NCBI GenBank assembly: GCA_021824175.1
Contig: JAKALP010000006.1
Location: forward strand, 205,791 to 269,790
Reading direction: 5' to 3'
Length of the DNA stretch: 64,000 nucleotides
Source of the DNA: Deltaproteobacteria bacterium
GTDB taxonomy: Bacteria > Desulfobacterota > Desulfobacteria > Desulfobacterales > Desulfosarcinaceae
Shown: in pieces, positions 8,626 to 17,241 of the stretch
Layout of the letters: each line of letters opens with the position of its first letter
How positions within the stretch are numbered: the first letter of the stretch is position 1
The notes under the pieces: model-generated
Databases searched by the model: none
Told to the model about the DNA's origin: nothing
What the model saw: only the letters and a program-made list of their open reading frames with translations
Made by a program: the position numbers and the translations under genes

Positions 8626-9039
8626 ATGCAGAAGAAGATGATGGCGCCCCAATCGATCATACTCATCGCCGACCGCAATCCGCGCATCCGCGAATTCATT
8701 CAGCGGGAGCTCAAGGCCCAATCCCATCAGGTCATTATGGTGGAGAACGCCGAGCAGCTCGGCGAGCTCATGGAACGGGCCGGCCGGGTGGATGTGCTGG
8801 TGATCGACCCGGACATGCCGGGTCTTAATGGTGCGACCCATTTAAACCGGGTTTTGCTGCGGCGCCCGACGCTGCCGGTCATCTTCCACTGCTTGGCCTC
8901 GGACTACTGCACCTTGGCCACCCCCGAAAGGGAGGTGGTCTTCGTGGAAAAAAGCGGCCAAAGCGTTGATGCCCTCAAACAGCAGATCTGGTTTCTGCTC
9001 ATGCGGCGCCAGTCGCCCGACCAGGGCGCTGTTGTTTGA
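8626..9039 (+). CDS. Stand-alone receiver-domain protein (atypical response regulator)
   Basis: About 137 residues, a single CheY-like receiver with no output domain. The phospho-acceptor is the Asp in LVIDPDMPGLNG and the conserved Lys is in VFVEKSGQ. The acidic pocket is reduced (IADRNPR instead of a double Asp), and the usual Thr/Ser after strand 4 falls in IFHCLASD, so signalling may be atypical. Starts at 8626, 8638 or 8641 are possible. It lies behind a sigma-54 promoter and just after the kinase and NtrC-type regulator, so it is probably part of the same circuit. Confidence 0.75.
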   Translation: MQKKMMAPQSIILIADRNPRIREFIQRELKAQSHQVIMVENAEQLGELMERAGRVDVLVIDPDMPGLNGATHLNRVLLRRPTLPVIFHCLASDYCTLATPEREVVFVEKSGQSVDALKQQIWFLLMRRQSPDQGAVV

Positions 9040-9226
9040 ACCCTTCAGCGTCTTTTCTTCCCCGCCACCCTTTCCAACCGCCACGGCATGCTTACAATCC
9101 CTGATCCGCCGGCCTTGATCTGCTTTTGGGTTGCATTGGCCCTGTTTTCATGAACAATGAACGGCTTGCGGCGCGAAATCCATATTCAAACCGCCTTCGC
9201 CAACCATCTCCAAGAAAGGGTTTCCC

Positions 9227-11704
9227 ATGAGCACCATCCATCCCCTGCGCTATGCCCTACACATCGTTCCGGACCTGACACATTGGACCTTCAAGGGCCA
9301 GGTGACCATCGAACTGGAAGCCGGCGCAGCCGCGGACACCATCGATTTGAACCTGCTGGAGCTGGCGGTGTGGCGCTGCCGGCTGCGCAGCGGCGAGGTC
9401 TGGCAGGATCTGACCTTCACGGTGGAACCGGCCAAAGAGAGCCTCACCATCCGTCTGCCCCAGGCCCAAAGAGGCCGCATCGAGCTGCAAATCGACTACC
9501 AGGGGATCATCAACGATAAAATGGCCGGCTTCTACCGCAGTCAGGCCACCGTCGACGGCCGCCATTATCAAATGGCCGTGACCCAATTCCAGGAGAGTTC
9601 GGCGCGCCAGGCCTTTCCGTGCCTGGATCATCCCTTGCACAAGGCGACCATCGACTTGACCATGATCGTTTCCAAAGAACAGACGGTCATTGCCAACACC
9701 TTGCCCGTCCACGAAGAGATGGTGGATGACACCCACAGGAAGGTGGTCTTTGGCACTACTCCCAAAATGTCCACCTATCTGCTGTTCTTTGGCGTGGGAC
9801 CTTTTGAGTTGGTCCAGGACAGTCAGGACCGGCGCGTGCGTCTGGCCCATTTGCCAGGCCAGGGCCATACCACGGCCTTGGGTCTGGAGTTTGGCCGCAA
9901 GGCCCTGGCCTATTGCGAGAAGTACTACGACATCGCCTACCCGCTGCCTAAGTTGGATCTCATCGCCGTGCCCGACTTTGCCTTCGGCGCCATGGAGAAT
10001 TGGGGCGCCATCACTTTCCGGGAGAATTTACTGCTGCACTTTGCGGGCCTGACTTCCCAGTCCGGCGTGCAACGGATCTGCGAAGTAATTGCCCACGAGA
10101 TCGCCCACCAGTGGTTCGGCAACCTGGTCACGCCCTCGGACTGGAAGTATTTGTGGCTCAACGAAAGCTTTGCCACCTACTTCGGCTTTGGCGTGGTGGC
10201 CCACTACCATCCGGATTGGGGCATCTGGGATCAGTTCCTGCACACTGAAACCGCCACGGCCCTGGTGCGCGACGGTCTGCGCGATACCATCGCCATCGAG
10301 ATTCCCGGCGGCGAACACGTGGTGATCAACTCCAGCACCGCACCTATCATCTACAACAAGGGCGGAAGTATTTTGCGCATGATCCAGGGGTTTATCGGTC
10401 CGGAAGCCTATCAGCAAGGCGTACGCGGCTACCTGCGCCAGCATCAGTACGCCTGTGCCGAAAGCCGCCATTTGTGGGAAGCCTTTGAAGAAGCATCGGC
10501 CCAGCCCATATCCGCCATGATGCAAAACTGGATCGGCCAGGCCGGCCATCCCCTGGTCAGCGTAGACCGCCGCGGCGACCGGCTCACCCTCAGCCAGCAG
10601 CGCTTTACTTATTTGGAACTGGATAGCGAGCAGACCTGGCAAATCCCCCTGACCCTGACCACCTGGGGCGCCGACGGCCAGGCCCGCGAACAGGCCCTGA
10701 TGATGCAAGGGCCAAACGCCGAAGTGGCGCTGCCGCCCAAAACCCAGGCCTACAAAATCAACAATTGCCAGACCGGCTTTTACCGCGTGGCCTATCAAGA
10801 CGATAAGAATCTGGCTGCTCTGGGCCAGCGCATCCAGGATCAGACCCTGGGCGCCGAAGACCGCTGGGGGCTGCAAAACGATCTCTATGCCCTGGTGCGC
10901 CGGGGGAGTGTAACGCTGGAAACCTATCTGGACTTTTTGAATTACTACCAGAATGAATCGGCCTTTTTGCCGTTGATCAGCATCTGCGGCCATCTGTTCC
11001 AGGCCATGCTGTGCGTGACCGGAGCCCGCGCTGAATCCGTAAAGGCCAAAGGCCGGGCCCTGGCCGGCCAAGCCTTGGACCGCATCGGCCTGCAGCCCAA
11101 GGAGAGCGAGCCCCAGACCACGGCCATTTTGCGCGACCAACTGCTCTGGCAGGCAACGGTGTGGGGCGTGGCGGAGGCCGCCGACTTTGCCGCCGACCAG
11201 TTCCAGCGGCTCACGGCCGGTCAAAGCGTGCATCCCGATATCGCCAAGGCCGTGATGCAAACCGGCGCCTGGACCCAGGGCCGGCCGGCCTTGGAATTTC
11301 TCCGTGGGCGCTATGCCCAATCCCCCAGTGAACATGAACGCATGAACATTCTGGCGGCCTTTGGCGCCTTCAAGGAATGGGACCTCACCCAGGAGGCCCT
11401 TACTTTTTCCCTGGAAAAAGTGCCGCCCCGCAACCGCTTCATGCCCATTGTGGCCGTAAGCGCCAACCCCACGGCCCAGGCGCAGCTATGGGCCTGGTAC
11501 CAGGCCAATCGACAAACCCTGGAGACCTTCCACCCGCTGCTCTACGAGCGGGTCATCACGGCCATCGTGCCCTACGGCGGTTTGGGCCGGGAAGAAGAGG
11601 TCCGCCGCTTTGCGGCGGCGTACACCCAGAAGCATCCCAATTTGGTTGATGCCGTCCGTCTGGCATTGGAACATCTGGAAATCAACGCCCGCATGCGTCG
11701 CTGA
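9227..11704 (+). CDS. M1 family zinc aminopeptidase
   Basis: An 825-residue M1 metallopeptidase of the PepN/puromycin-sensitive type. The N-terminal exopeptidase motif GAMEN is at 254-258. The zinc site HEIAH is at 290-294, with the third ligand Glu in WLNESFATYF 18 residues later, and a catalytic Tyr is expected around 370. The C-terminal half (about 520-825) is the helical ERAP1-like domain. No signal peptide is present, so it should be cytoplasmic and remove N-terminal amino acids from peptides. The start follows AAGAAAGG with a suitable spacing. The gene appears to be transcribed alone. Confidence 0.95.
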   Translation: MSTIHPLRYALHIVPDLTHWTFKGQVTIELEAGAAADTIDLNLLELAVWRCRLRSGEVWQDLTFTVEPAKESLTIRLPQAQRGRIELQIDYQGIINDKMAGFYRSQATVDGRHYQMAVTQFQESSARQAFPCLDHPLHKATIDLTMIVSKEQTVIANTLPVHEEMVDDTHRKVVFGTTPKMSTYLLFFGVGPFELVQDSQDRRVRLAHLPGQGHTTALGLEFGRKALAYCEKYYDIAYPLPKLDLIAVPDFAFGAMENWGAITFRENLLLHFAGLTSQSGVQRICEVIAHEIAHQWFGNLVTPSDWKYLWLNESFATYFGFGVVAHYHPDWGIWDQFLHTETATALVRDGLRDTIAIEIPGGEHVVINSSTAPIIYNKGGSILRMIQGFIGPEAYQQGVRGYLRQHQYACAESRHLWEAFEEASAQPISAMMQNWIGQAGHPLVSVDRRGDRLTLSQQRFTYLELDSEQTWQIPLTLTTWGADGQAREQALMMQGPNAEVALPPKTQAYKINNCQTGFYRVAYQDDKNLAALGQRIQDQTLGAEDRWGLQNDLYALVRRGSVTLETYLDFLNYYQNESAFLPLISICGHLFQAMLCVTGARAESVKAKGRALAGQALDRIGLQPKESEPQTTAILRDQLLWQATVWGVAEAADFAADQFQRLTAGQSVHPDIAKAVMQTGAWTQGRPALEFLRGRYAQSPSEHERMNILAAFGAFKEWDLTQEALTFSLEKVPPRNRFMPIVAVSANPTAQAQLWAWYQANRQTLETFHPLLYERVITAIVPYGGLGREEEVRRFAAAYTQKHPNLVDAVRLALEHLEINARMRR

Positions 11705-11748
11705 GCCGTATCCGCGGAAGTATGTGGGCGCCCGCATAGGAGGAGAAC

Positions 11749-12521
11749 ATGCGTCCGCATTATAAGCATACCTATTGGCTGTTCCTTTTAATCGCCGGCT
11801 GGCTCTTGGCCTGCGGTGAGAATTCTCACCCATCCGGTAGCGCTGCCCCGGCTCCTGCCCCGACGCAACCCGCCGGCGGCGCAGGGGTTGCCGTAACACT
11901 GGAGCCGGCCTTTGCCAGCTTGAGCTTCTCTCAACCCACGGCCCTGGTGCAGCATCCCAGCGATCCACAACGCTGGTATGTATTGGAAAAAAGCGGCGTG
12001 ATCAGAACCTTTGCAGGGGATTCGGCCACCAGTGATGCGGTTTTGCTGGATATCACCGGCCGCGTCGCACCTCCTGGCGAGGGGGGCTTGCTCAATATGG
12101 TCTTTGATCCGGACTTCAGCGCCAGCGGCGCCATTTACATTTACTACACCGGAACAGGATCGCCCTTGACGTCCTATCTTTGGAAGGCAACCATTGCTAC
12201 AATGTCGCCACTTGCGATTCTGCCGGGCTGACGCCGCCCGCCGCCGAATACGACCATAGCGTGGGCGAGGCCATCACCGGCGGTTATATCTACAGGGGAA
12301 ATCGCATCAGCGGCCTGTTCGGCGACTACATCTACGGCGACTTTATCTCCGGCCGTATCTGGCGCATGATTGATGCCGCCAATGGCGGCCGGCAAACCGA
12401 GCTGCTGCTCGATACGGGCCTGAGTATTTCAACCTTTGCCCAGGACCGCGATGGAGAAATCTATATCGTGGATTACGGCGCCGGTCGCATTTATCGACTG
12501 GCGGCCGCGGATGGGCCATAG
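11749..12521 (+). pseudogene. PQQ-type sugar (glucose/sorbosone) dehydrogenase lipoprotein, internally deleted and frameshifted
   Basis: Two fragments of one gene. The first (11749-about 12180) starts with a lipoprotein signal (lipobox LLAC at about residues 19-22) and the family N-terminus: FSQPTALVQHP, WYVLEKSG, GEGGLLNMVFDPDF and TGTGSPLTS. The second, in another frame (about 12180-12521), carries the family C-terminal blades: HCYNVATCDSAGL, YDHSVGEAITGGYIYRG and FGDYIYGDFISGRIW. The middle of the propeller, with the nHnGG, GDGG and RNPWR-type motifs (on the order of 170-200 residues in the family), is absent. The deletion joint is near 12172-12184 and changes frame. A functional enzyme is unlikely. 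AGGAGGAGA precedes the ATG, so an N-terminal lipoprotein fragment might still be made. Confidence 0.82.
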
Positions 12522-12679
12522 AACCGTCAAAGATTGGCGGCCCAGCGAACGCACCCTTATATCGATAGCTATTCAGTTACGCTGAAGCGGATCAATTTCA
12601 GTTAAGCCTGTGTATTCCACACTTAAGCTCAAGAAGCCTCCGGCCGATAACCATTTCATCACGCACAGAGTTGTTGGCC

Positions 12680-13513
12680 ATGGGGCATTTCATGTTCAAA
12701 CCATTTTACGGGTTGATGATCCTTATGACGTTATGTTCTATTTCCGCCGGTTCATCTGCTTTGGCGGCCACACAGGCCGCGCAAATTTCTTCCTTGGCGG
12801 CCCAAACCTATGTGCTGGAAAAGTTGCGCCACAACGATCTGGTCTTCATGGGCACCACCCACAAGCAGCCGACCATCCTGGCCTTGATGGCCGAACTGCT
12901 GCCGCAACTCAAAGCGGCTGGGGTTACCCATCTGGCGCTGGAGATTGCTTCGGACCAGCAGAACAATATCGATCGATACTTGAACAGGCAGGCCGGTCCG
13001 GAAAAGATCGTTCTCCATCAGGCCATTGATTGCTCGGAGTATCGCCACCTGCTGCAAATTCTGGCGACTCTGCCACAAGATCAAAGGCCCCAGGTGCGGG
13101 CCGTGGACCTGCCGCCGGACCGATACAACGGCCCCGCGGACCGCGACCATTGGATGGCGGATGGACTGCTGCGGATCTTTCAGGAAAATCCGCATGCTAA
13201 AATCCTGGCGGAGATGGGAAGTCTGCACGTGTTGCGTGAGCTGCGCTGGCTGCCGCGCATCGCGGCGCTGCATCGCTCCATTCAAAGTCTGGTGCGCGCC
13301 CAACGGCCCGATCTTCTGATATTCGCCATTGCCAATATCATCCCCGCGGCCGACCCCTCATGTGACTTCGGCCGCCTGCTCGGCCCTTTACCGGGCATCA
13401 CGGCCCTGGATGTGGATCGCCGCTTTACCGGCTGGAATCTGGGGCTGACCGATTGCATGGCCATTGAGCCGGCCGAGCCGTATGAATTGGTGGATGGCGT
13501 AATAGTTTACTGA
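12680..13513 (+). CDS. Exported ChaN/Tiki-superfamily-like protein
   Basis: About 277 residues. The N-terminus (MFKPFYGLMILMTLCSISAG, then SSALAA) is a signal peptide. The mature part begins with LRHNDLVFMGTTHKQP, followed by HLALEIASDQQ. This G-T-x-H plus L-A-x-E pattern is that of the ChaN/Tiki/erythromycin-esterase-like superfamily, which contains haem-binding and putative peptidase members. Near the end, VDRRFTGWNLG and PYELVDGVIVY resemble the C-terminal segment of such proteins. Start choice is uncertain (ATG at 12680 or 12692, TTG at 12671) because the ribosome site is weak. The molecular function is not established. Confidence 0.6.
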   Translation: MGHFMFKPFYGLMILMTLCSISAGSSALAATQAAQISSLAAQTYVLEKLRHNDLVFMGTTHKQPTILALMAELLPQLKAAGVTHLALEIASDQQNNIDRYLNRQAGPEKIVLHQAIDCSEYRHLLQILATLPQDQRPQVRAVDLPPDRYNGPADRDHWMADGLLRIFQENPHAKILAEMGSLHVLRELRWLPRIAALHRSIQSLVRAQRPDLLIFAIANIIPAADPSCDFGRLLGPLPGITALDVDRRFTGWNLGLTDCMAIEPAEPYELVDGVIVY

Positions 13514-13821
13514 TCGCCGATTGCCCGCCGACAAAATTCTTCTGCTTTTTATCTCTTCCACCAAGCCATGCGGACCCAAAGAGATTTGATTAAACGCCCA
13601 TCGGGAAATGGCCAATTTGCCTGCTTCCGGGGCGAACACCAACTGTTATTTCTTTTGGCCGGTGTCGAAAATGTCGGTGGTCGAGAAGCCGAAAAAAAGT
13701 CGGTATAAAGCATTGCATGTATTTGCGATCTACAAAGAGTGTTATTTTGAAAGTAGGGAATGAAATTCTTCTCCTGGCCTAAGTCGATTTAAAACTTAAA
13801 ACGATAAGGTTGCGAGACTGC
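13514..13821. other. Spacer upstream of the c-di-GMP riboswitch
   Basis: About 300 bases that become AT-rich after 13690. No gene is recognised. The promoter for the riboswitch should lie here, but no hexamer pair with good spacing was found. Confidence 0.4.
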
Positions 13822-13925
13822 TCCGATGAGGTGAAAAAAGCAAACCATTCCGAAAGGGTGGGACGCAAAGCCGCTGGCCTAAATCATTTCCGGATAGGAA
13901 ATGACAAGGTAGCAGGGCTGCCGCC
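13822..13925 (+). promoter_or_regulatory. Class I cyclic di-GMP riboswitch (GEMM-I aptamer)
   Basis: The conserved GEMM-I core is present in order: GCAAACCATTC (13840-13850), the GAAA loop, GGGTGGGACGCAAAGCC (13856-13872), TGGCCTAAATCATT (about 13875-13888) and the receptor arm GGTAGCAGGGCTGCC (13909-13923). This matches the known aptamer nearly base for base, including the tetraloop, the tetraloop receptor and the G/C bases that hold the ligand. The HTH reading frame begins within about 10 bases of its 3' end, so ligand binding could act on translation. No intrinsic terminator hairpin was seen between aptamer and gene. Confidence 0.93.
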
Positions 13926-13934
13926 AAATCACAC

Positions 13935-14111
13935 TTGCGCTATCTACCTTTGCTGACCGTGAGCGAAGCGGCCAAACATATGGGCGTCGGCAAAAAAATC
14001 ATTTATCAGCTCATCGAATTCGATGAAATCCGAGCGGTCAGTCAACGAGGAGCGATCCTTGTGGAGAAAAAAAGCCTGGATGAGTTTCGCGCCAGCGGCA
14101 AATTGACTTGA
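13935..14111 (+). CDS. Small excisionase-like helix-turn-helix protein
   Basis: A 58-codon frame from a TTG at 13935 to the TGA at 14111; in-frame coding is open from 13905. The protein has the HTH_17/excisionase (winged MerR-like) layout: LLTVSEAAKHMGVGKKIIYQ, then LIEFDEIRAV, a wing (RGAILVEKKSLDEF) and a short tail. It should bind DNA. Start choice is unclear: TTG at 13935, TTG at 13950 and GTG at 13959 are possible, and a Shine-Dalgarno-like GCAGGG lies inside the riboswitch arm 17 bases before 13935. No integrase is nearby. Direct placement after a c-di-GMP aptamer suggests that its expression follows c-di-GMP. Too short for routine gene finders. Confidence 0.65.
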   Translation: MRYLPLLTVSEAAKHMGVGKKIIYQLIEFDEIRAVSQRGAILVEKKSLDEFRASGKLT

Positions 14112-14241
14112 ACCCGATTGCGCCGGCGCACAACTCATCAACTCATCGGCCCGATGCCCTGAATGAAGCACGAAAACGCCTGTTTAATCGCACAAAATCC
14201 CGCCTAATCGAAAGGCTGAACAACCCAATCGCTCTCATCAT

Positions 14242-14766
14242 TCAATTGCCGTTCCGGTTGCGCCAGCGCGTCAGCCACTGTTGAAAAGACTGGGTCGTGC
14301 GATGCCACGAGCGGGCGCCTTTTTCTTTCCAGTCGGACAGCAATTCGTTGGGCCTTATCCGGGAACCATCCCAAATTTGTCCCAGTCTGCCGATTGCTTC
14401 TTCAATCTCCTGCTTGACTGCTTTGGAAGCCCGATCGATGGATTCCGGGAGAATATCGCCGGCCTTGCGCAAGTCGGCGGTGGCCTTGGCCAGGGCCTGC
14501 CTGACCGTTTCCGCATTGATGGTTTCCTCCGCTTTTTCCAATAACCGCTGCACTTCCATTCGGATACGATGATAGGCCGAGAAGGCCTGCTCCTCTTGTT
14601 CCAGACGGCATTTGGCGGCCAGAGCATCGTGGAGTTCAGCTTCGGCACTGAGCCAATCCGCCACCGGATCGCCTTCAAAGTCCCGCTGGCGGGACTTCAA
14701 AAATGCGGCCTCGGCGATCATTTTAAGCTTTTCTTCCTCGGACAATGGACATTTGTCTATAATCAT
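14242..14766 (-). CDS. DUF2934 domain protein with helical C-terminus
   Basis: 174 residues. The N-terminal part, EEEKLKMIAEAAFLKSRQRD, followed by FEGDPVADWLSAEAEL, matches DUF2934, a short helical domain common in proteobacteria and of unknown function. The remainder is amphipathic helix rich in Glu, Arg and Ala (about 55-135), ending in a basic Trp-rich tail (SWHRTTQSFQQWLTRWRNR). The start at 14766 is supported by GGAGGT eight bases ahead. An upstream in-frame extension exists but lacks a ribosome site. It converges on the HTH frame and sits alone in an accessory stretch. Confidence 0.75.
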   Translation of the reverse strand: MIIDKCPLSEEEKLKMIAEAAFLKSRQRDFEGDPVADWLSAEAELHDALAAKCRLEQEEQAFSAYHRIRMEVQRLLEKAEETINAETVRQALAKATADLRKAGDILPESIDRASKAVKQEIEEAIGRLGQIWDGSRIRPNELLSDWKEKGARSWHRTTQSFQQWLTRWRNRNGN

Positions 14767-15124
14767 AGCCAGACCTCCAATCAAAAGCCTTGTCAGGCCA
14801 TCGTTTATTGATTCTCTATGTGAAAAGATAGAGCATGCACCGGTCAGTTTCAAGCCGATCGCCAACCTTCGCGCCATTTACAGATCCAGACGACGGACCC
14901 GGACTCACCTACGGCGGCGCGGCAACCATCAGCGAGCTGCAACGCAAAATGACCTTCACCTTGTGATTCACGCGCAGAAATGCTAAAAAATTTTCCCCCC
15001 TCACAATTAGCGTTAAAGCGGGAAATTAACAGGCCCCCAAGCCCTGCCACGCGCCGAGTGGAGTTGCCTCGTCCATGTTTAGGCCATTTAGCGGCTTGAG
15101 GCCAAACCAAGGCTTCAGGTATTT
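14767..15124. other. Spacer upstream of the glycosyltransferase
   Basis: About 360 bases without a recognisable gene. A frame on the minus strand is open across much of it but shows no family-like pattern. Composition shifts from GC-rich to AT-rich near 14980. No repeat or promoter is claimed. Confidence 0.35.
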
Positions 15125-17113
15125 ATGATGACGAAAAGGCTCCCTTTGCTTCTGGTTTTTTTAATAGCCCTTATGCCGATAATTTCTTTTACGGTCGACG
15201 ATGCCTATATCAATTTCCGGTATAGCGAGAATCTAGTGGCGGGGCATGGGCTGGTATACAATCCGGGGGAAAGAGTTGAAGGTTATACCAACTTCTTGTG
15301 GGTTATCCTTTTAGCGCCATTTTCGCTGCTGCCGATTCCCATTGAGGCAATCGCAAAAACACTTGGCATTCTCTTCTCCATGTTGACACTTGTCTATGTA
15401 TGGAAACTTTCAAACAGAATTGGAAGTTTGAAAAAATTTGCTTATTTAAATCAAATTGCACCTATTGCCATAATCCTTTCGATCACATTCGATCTCTATA
15501 CTTCAGCCGGACTGGAAACGCCGCTATTTTCGTTTTTTGTGGTATTAAGCGTTTATCTTGTTTTTTGCGAAGAGCAACGAGGCAACTATTTTCTGTCCTC
15601 CATTTTCTTGCTTCTATCCGCCCTGACGAGGCCAGAGGGCGTTCTGATATTCTGCATCACATGCGGATACATCGTTATCAGAACCTTCTCCATTCAAAAA
15701 AAATCAATACTTTTGAATAAAAACCTGCTCCTCTGGATATCCATATTTGTCTTGCCAGGCTTGATTTACTTTGTGCTCAGATATTTATATTTTCGTCAAT
15801 TGCTTCCCAACACCTTTAGCGCAAAAACCGGAAGCGGTCTAAAGCAGCTGTATGACGGCTTTAATTATGTAAAAGAGTATTTTCTGAGTACCCCGGTCTA
15901 TACATCATTTTCGGTCTTTATGATTTTCATATTTTTCCTGAACATCAAAAAGGAAAAGCCCTTTTTTATCTATGTTGCTTCAATTATTGGATGCTATACC
16001 GTCTATATTTGCACGGTAGGCGGCGACTGGATGAAATTCTATAGATTTCTTCATCCAATAATTCCCCTTTGGGCATTATTGTTTCAAGAAGGATGCAAAG
16101 AATTTATCAAGCGCTTTATCGTCCCCCTAAAAAATAAGACGGTAAGAAAATTGTGTTTTCAAACCCTGCTGTTTTTGATTTTTATTGCGCTTCCCGTGTC
16201 ATCCTTATACGCCTATGTGCAAGGCGTTTTTACTACCAAGGTAGAACAAGCGTTCTGGGAATCCGCCGCGAGACGGATGGGTTATTGGTTAAGGGCGAAT
16301 GGAAAACCTCATTCAACCATTGCCATGGGAGACATTGGAGAGATTGGGTACCGAACGAATTTCAAAGTGATTGACATGCTGGGTCTGGTGACGCCTTACA
16401 TCAGCCATCTTGAGGGCGGATACACCACCAAAGACCCCAAGCAGATCGCTGAGTATGTCATGGACAGGATGCCTGAATATATTCTTTTTGTCACAAACGA
16501 ACCGACCCGAAACAACATGCCCAGACCACATCATGAATGCTCGGAGCAAATCGTCAAAACACCCGAATTCAGTGAAAAGTATCGTACCTTTTTTCAGCTC
16601 AGGGTTTCAAACCCATTTTGTTATTGGATAATCATGGCTCAGAAGGATAAAACCGCCGAATACGGCCTTGGCGACGGAATATCGCATAATTTTGAAAATG
16701 GTTTGGCCTCAGGCTGGAAATCCAATACCCTTGTTTTTGATCAGTCTGCTCCGCTGAGCCCCACAGGGGTAAGTGAATTGGAAAACATTTATAATGTATG
16801 GGGTTTTGAAGGTGAATATGCGCTAAATGTCAATTCTGCCATGGAGATTACTTCCGAACCATTTTTAATTACGAAAAGGTATCTAACTTTCATCTCTGCC
16901 AGCAATGTTGCATCCGAAGATAATGTCATCGAATTGATCATAGATCAAAAGGTGATTAAAAAGGAACATCCACCGATCTCGAAAAGCAGTGAAATCACTA
17001 AGTGGGACCTTAACGATTGGATAAACGCCCATGCGTATATCAAATTATCCTCATCCGCAAAGACTCAGGATGATTATTTTATTGTGGATTATTTCAAGCA
17101 AACGAATAACTAA
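15125..17113 (+). CDS. Polytopic GT-C type glycosyltransferase-like membrane protein
   Basis: 662 residues. A signal-anchor helix (about 5-22) is followed by the acidic loop FTVDDAYINFRYSENLVAGH, then GLVYNPGERVEGYTNFLW; this DD-containing first loop plus EGYTNFLW is typical of GT-C enzymes that use polyprenyl-phosphate sugars. About nine more hydrophobic helices run to residue 365. A soluble domain of about 290 residues follows, with IAMGDIGEIGY and DMLGLVTPYI, and a beta-rich end. It would act at the outer face of the inner membrane on surface glycans. Codon use is clearly more AT-rich than in neighbouring genes, a sign of transfer. The sugar and acceptor are unknown. Confidence 0.75.
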   Translation: MMTKRLPLLLVFLIALMPIISFTVDDAYINFRYSENLVAGHGLVYNPGERVEGYTNFLWVILLAPFSLLPIPIEAIAKTLGILFSMLTLVYVWKLSNRIGSLKKFAYLNQIAPIAIILSITFDLYTSAGLETPLFSFFVVLSVYLVFCEEQRGNYFLSSIFLLLSALTRPEGVLIFCITCGYIVIRTFSIQKKSILLNKNLLLWISIFVLPGLIYFVLRYLYFRQLLPNTFSAKTGSGLKQLYDGFNYVKEYFLSTPVYTSFSVFMIFIFFLNIKKEKPFFIYVASIIGCYTVYICTVGGDWMKFYRFLHPIIPLWALLFQEGCKEFIKRFIVPLKNKTVRKLCFQTLLFLIFIALPVSSLYAYVQGVFTTKVEQAFWESAARRMGYWLRANGKPHSTIAMGDIGEIGYRTNFKVIDMLGLVTPYISHLEGGYTTKDPKQIAEYVMDRMPEYILFVTNEPTRNNMPRPHHECSEQIVKTPEFSEKYRTFFQLRVSNPFCYWIIMAQKDKTAEYGLGDGISHNFENGLASGWKSNTLVFDQSAPLSPTGVSELENIYNVWGFEGEYALNVNSAMEITSEPFLITKRYLTFISASNVASEDNVIELIIDQKVIKKEHPPISKSSEITKWDLNDWINAHAYIKLSSSAKTQDDYFIVDYFKQTNN

Positions 17114-17137
17114 AAAGTGTCAACCATAACCAAGAGG

Positions 17138-17157
17138 AGAGATAATTATTTATCTCT
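17138..17157 (+). terminator. Hairpin after the glycosyltransferase gene
   Basis: A perfect 8-bp stem (AGAGATAA with TTATCTCT) and a 4-nt loop lie 25 bases after the stop codon, followed by GAGTTTTCT. The stem is AT-rich and the T run is short, so termination is only possible. Confidence 0.35.
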
Positions 17158-17241
17158 GAGTTTTCTATTCTCTCTGTGGTGGCTATTTGCACAAATACTT
17201 CCGACGTTATCTATAATTGCAAATCTTTTTCGCAAAACCCG

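Noticed and set aside
10028..11335. Minus-strand frame of 435 codons opposite the M1 peptidase gene
   Set aside because: Antisense of a well-supported gene in high-GC DNA; no motif or ribosome site.
13675..13710. Sigma-54 promoter upstream of the c-di-GMP riboswitch
   Set aside because: GG and TGC elements near 13702 are one base too far apart (11 instead of 10) and the flanking bases do not match.
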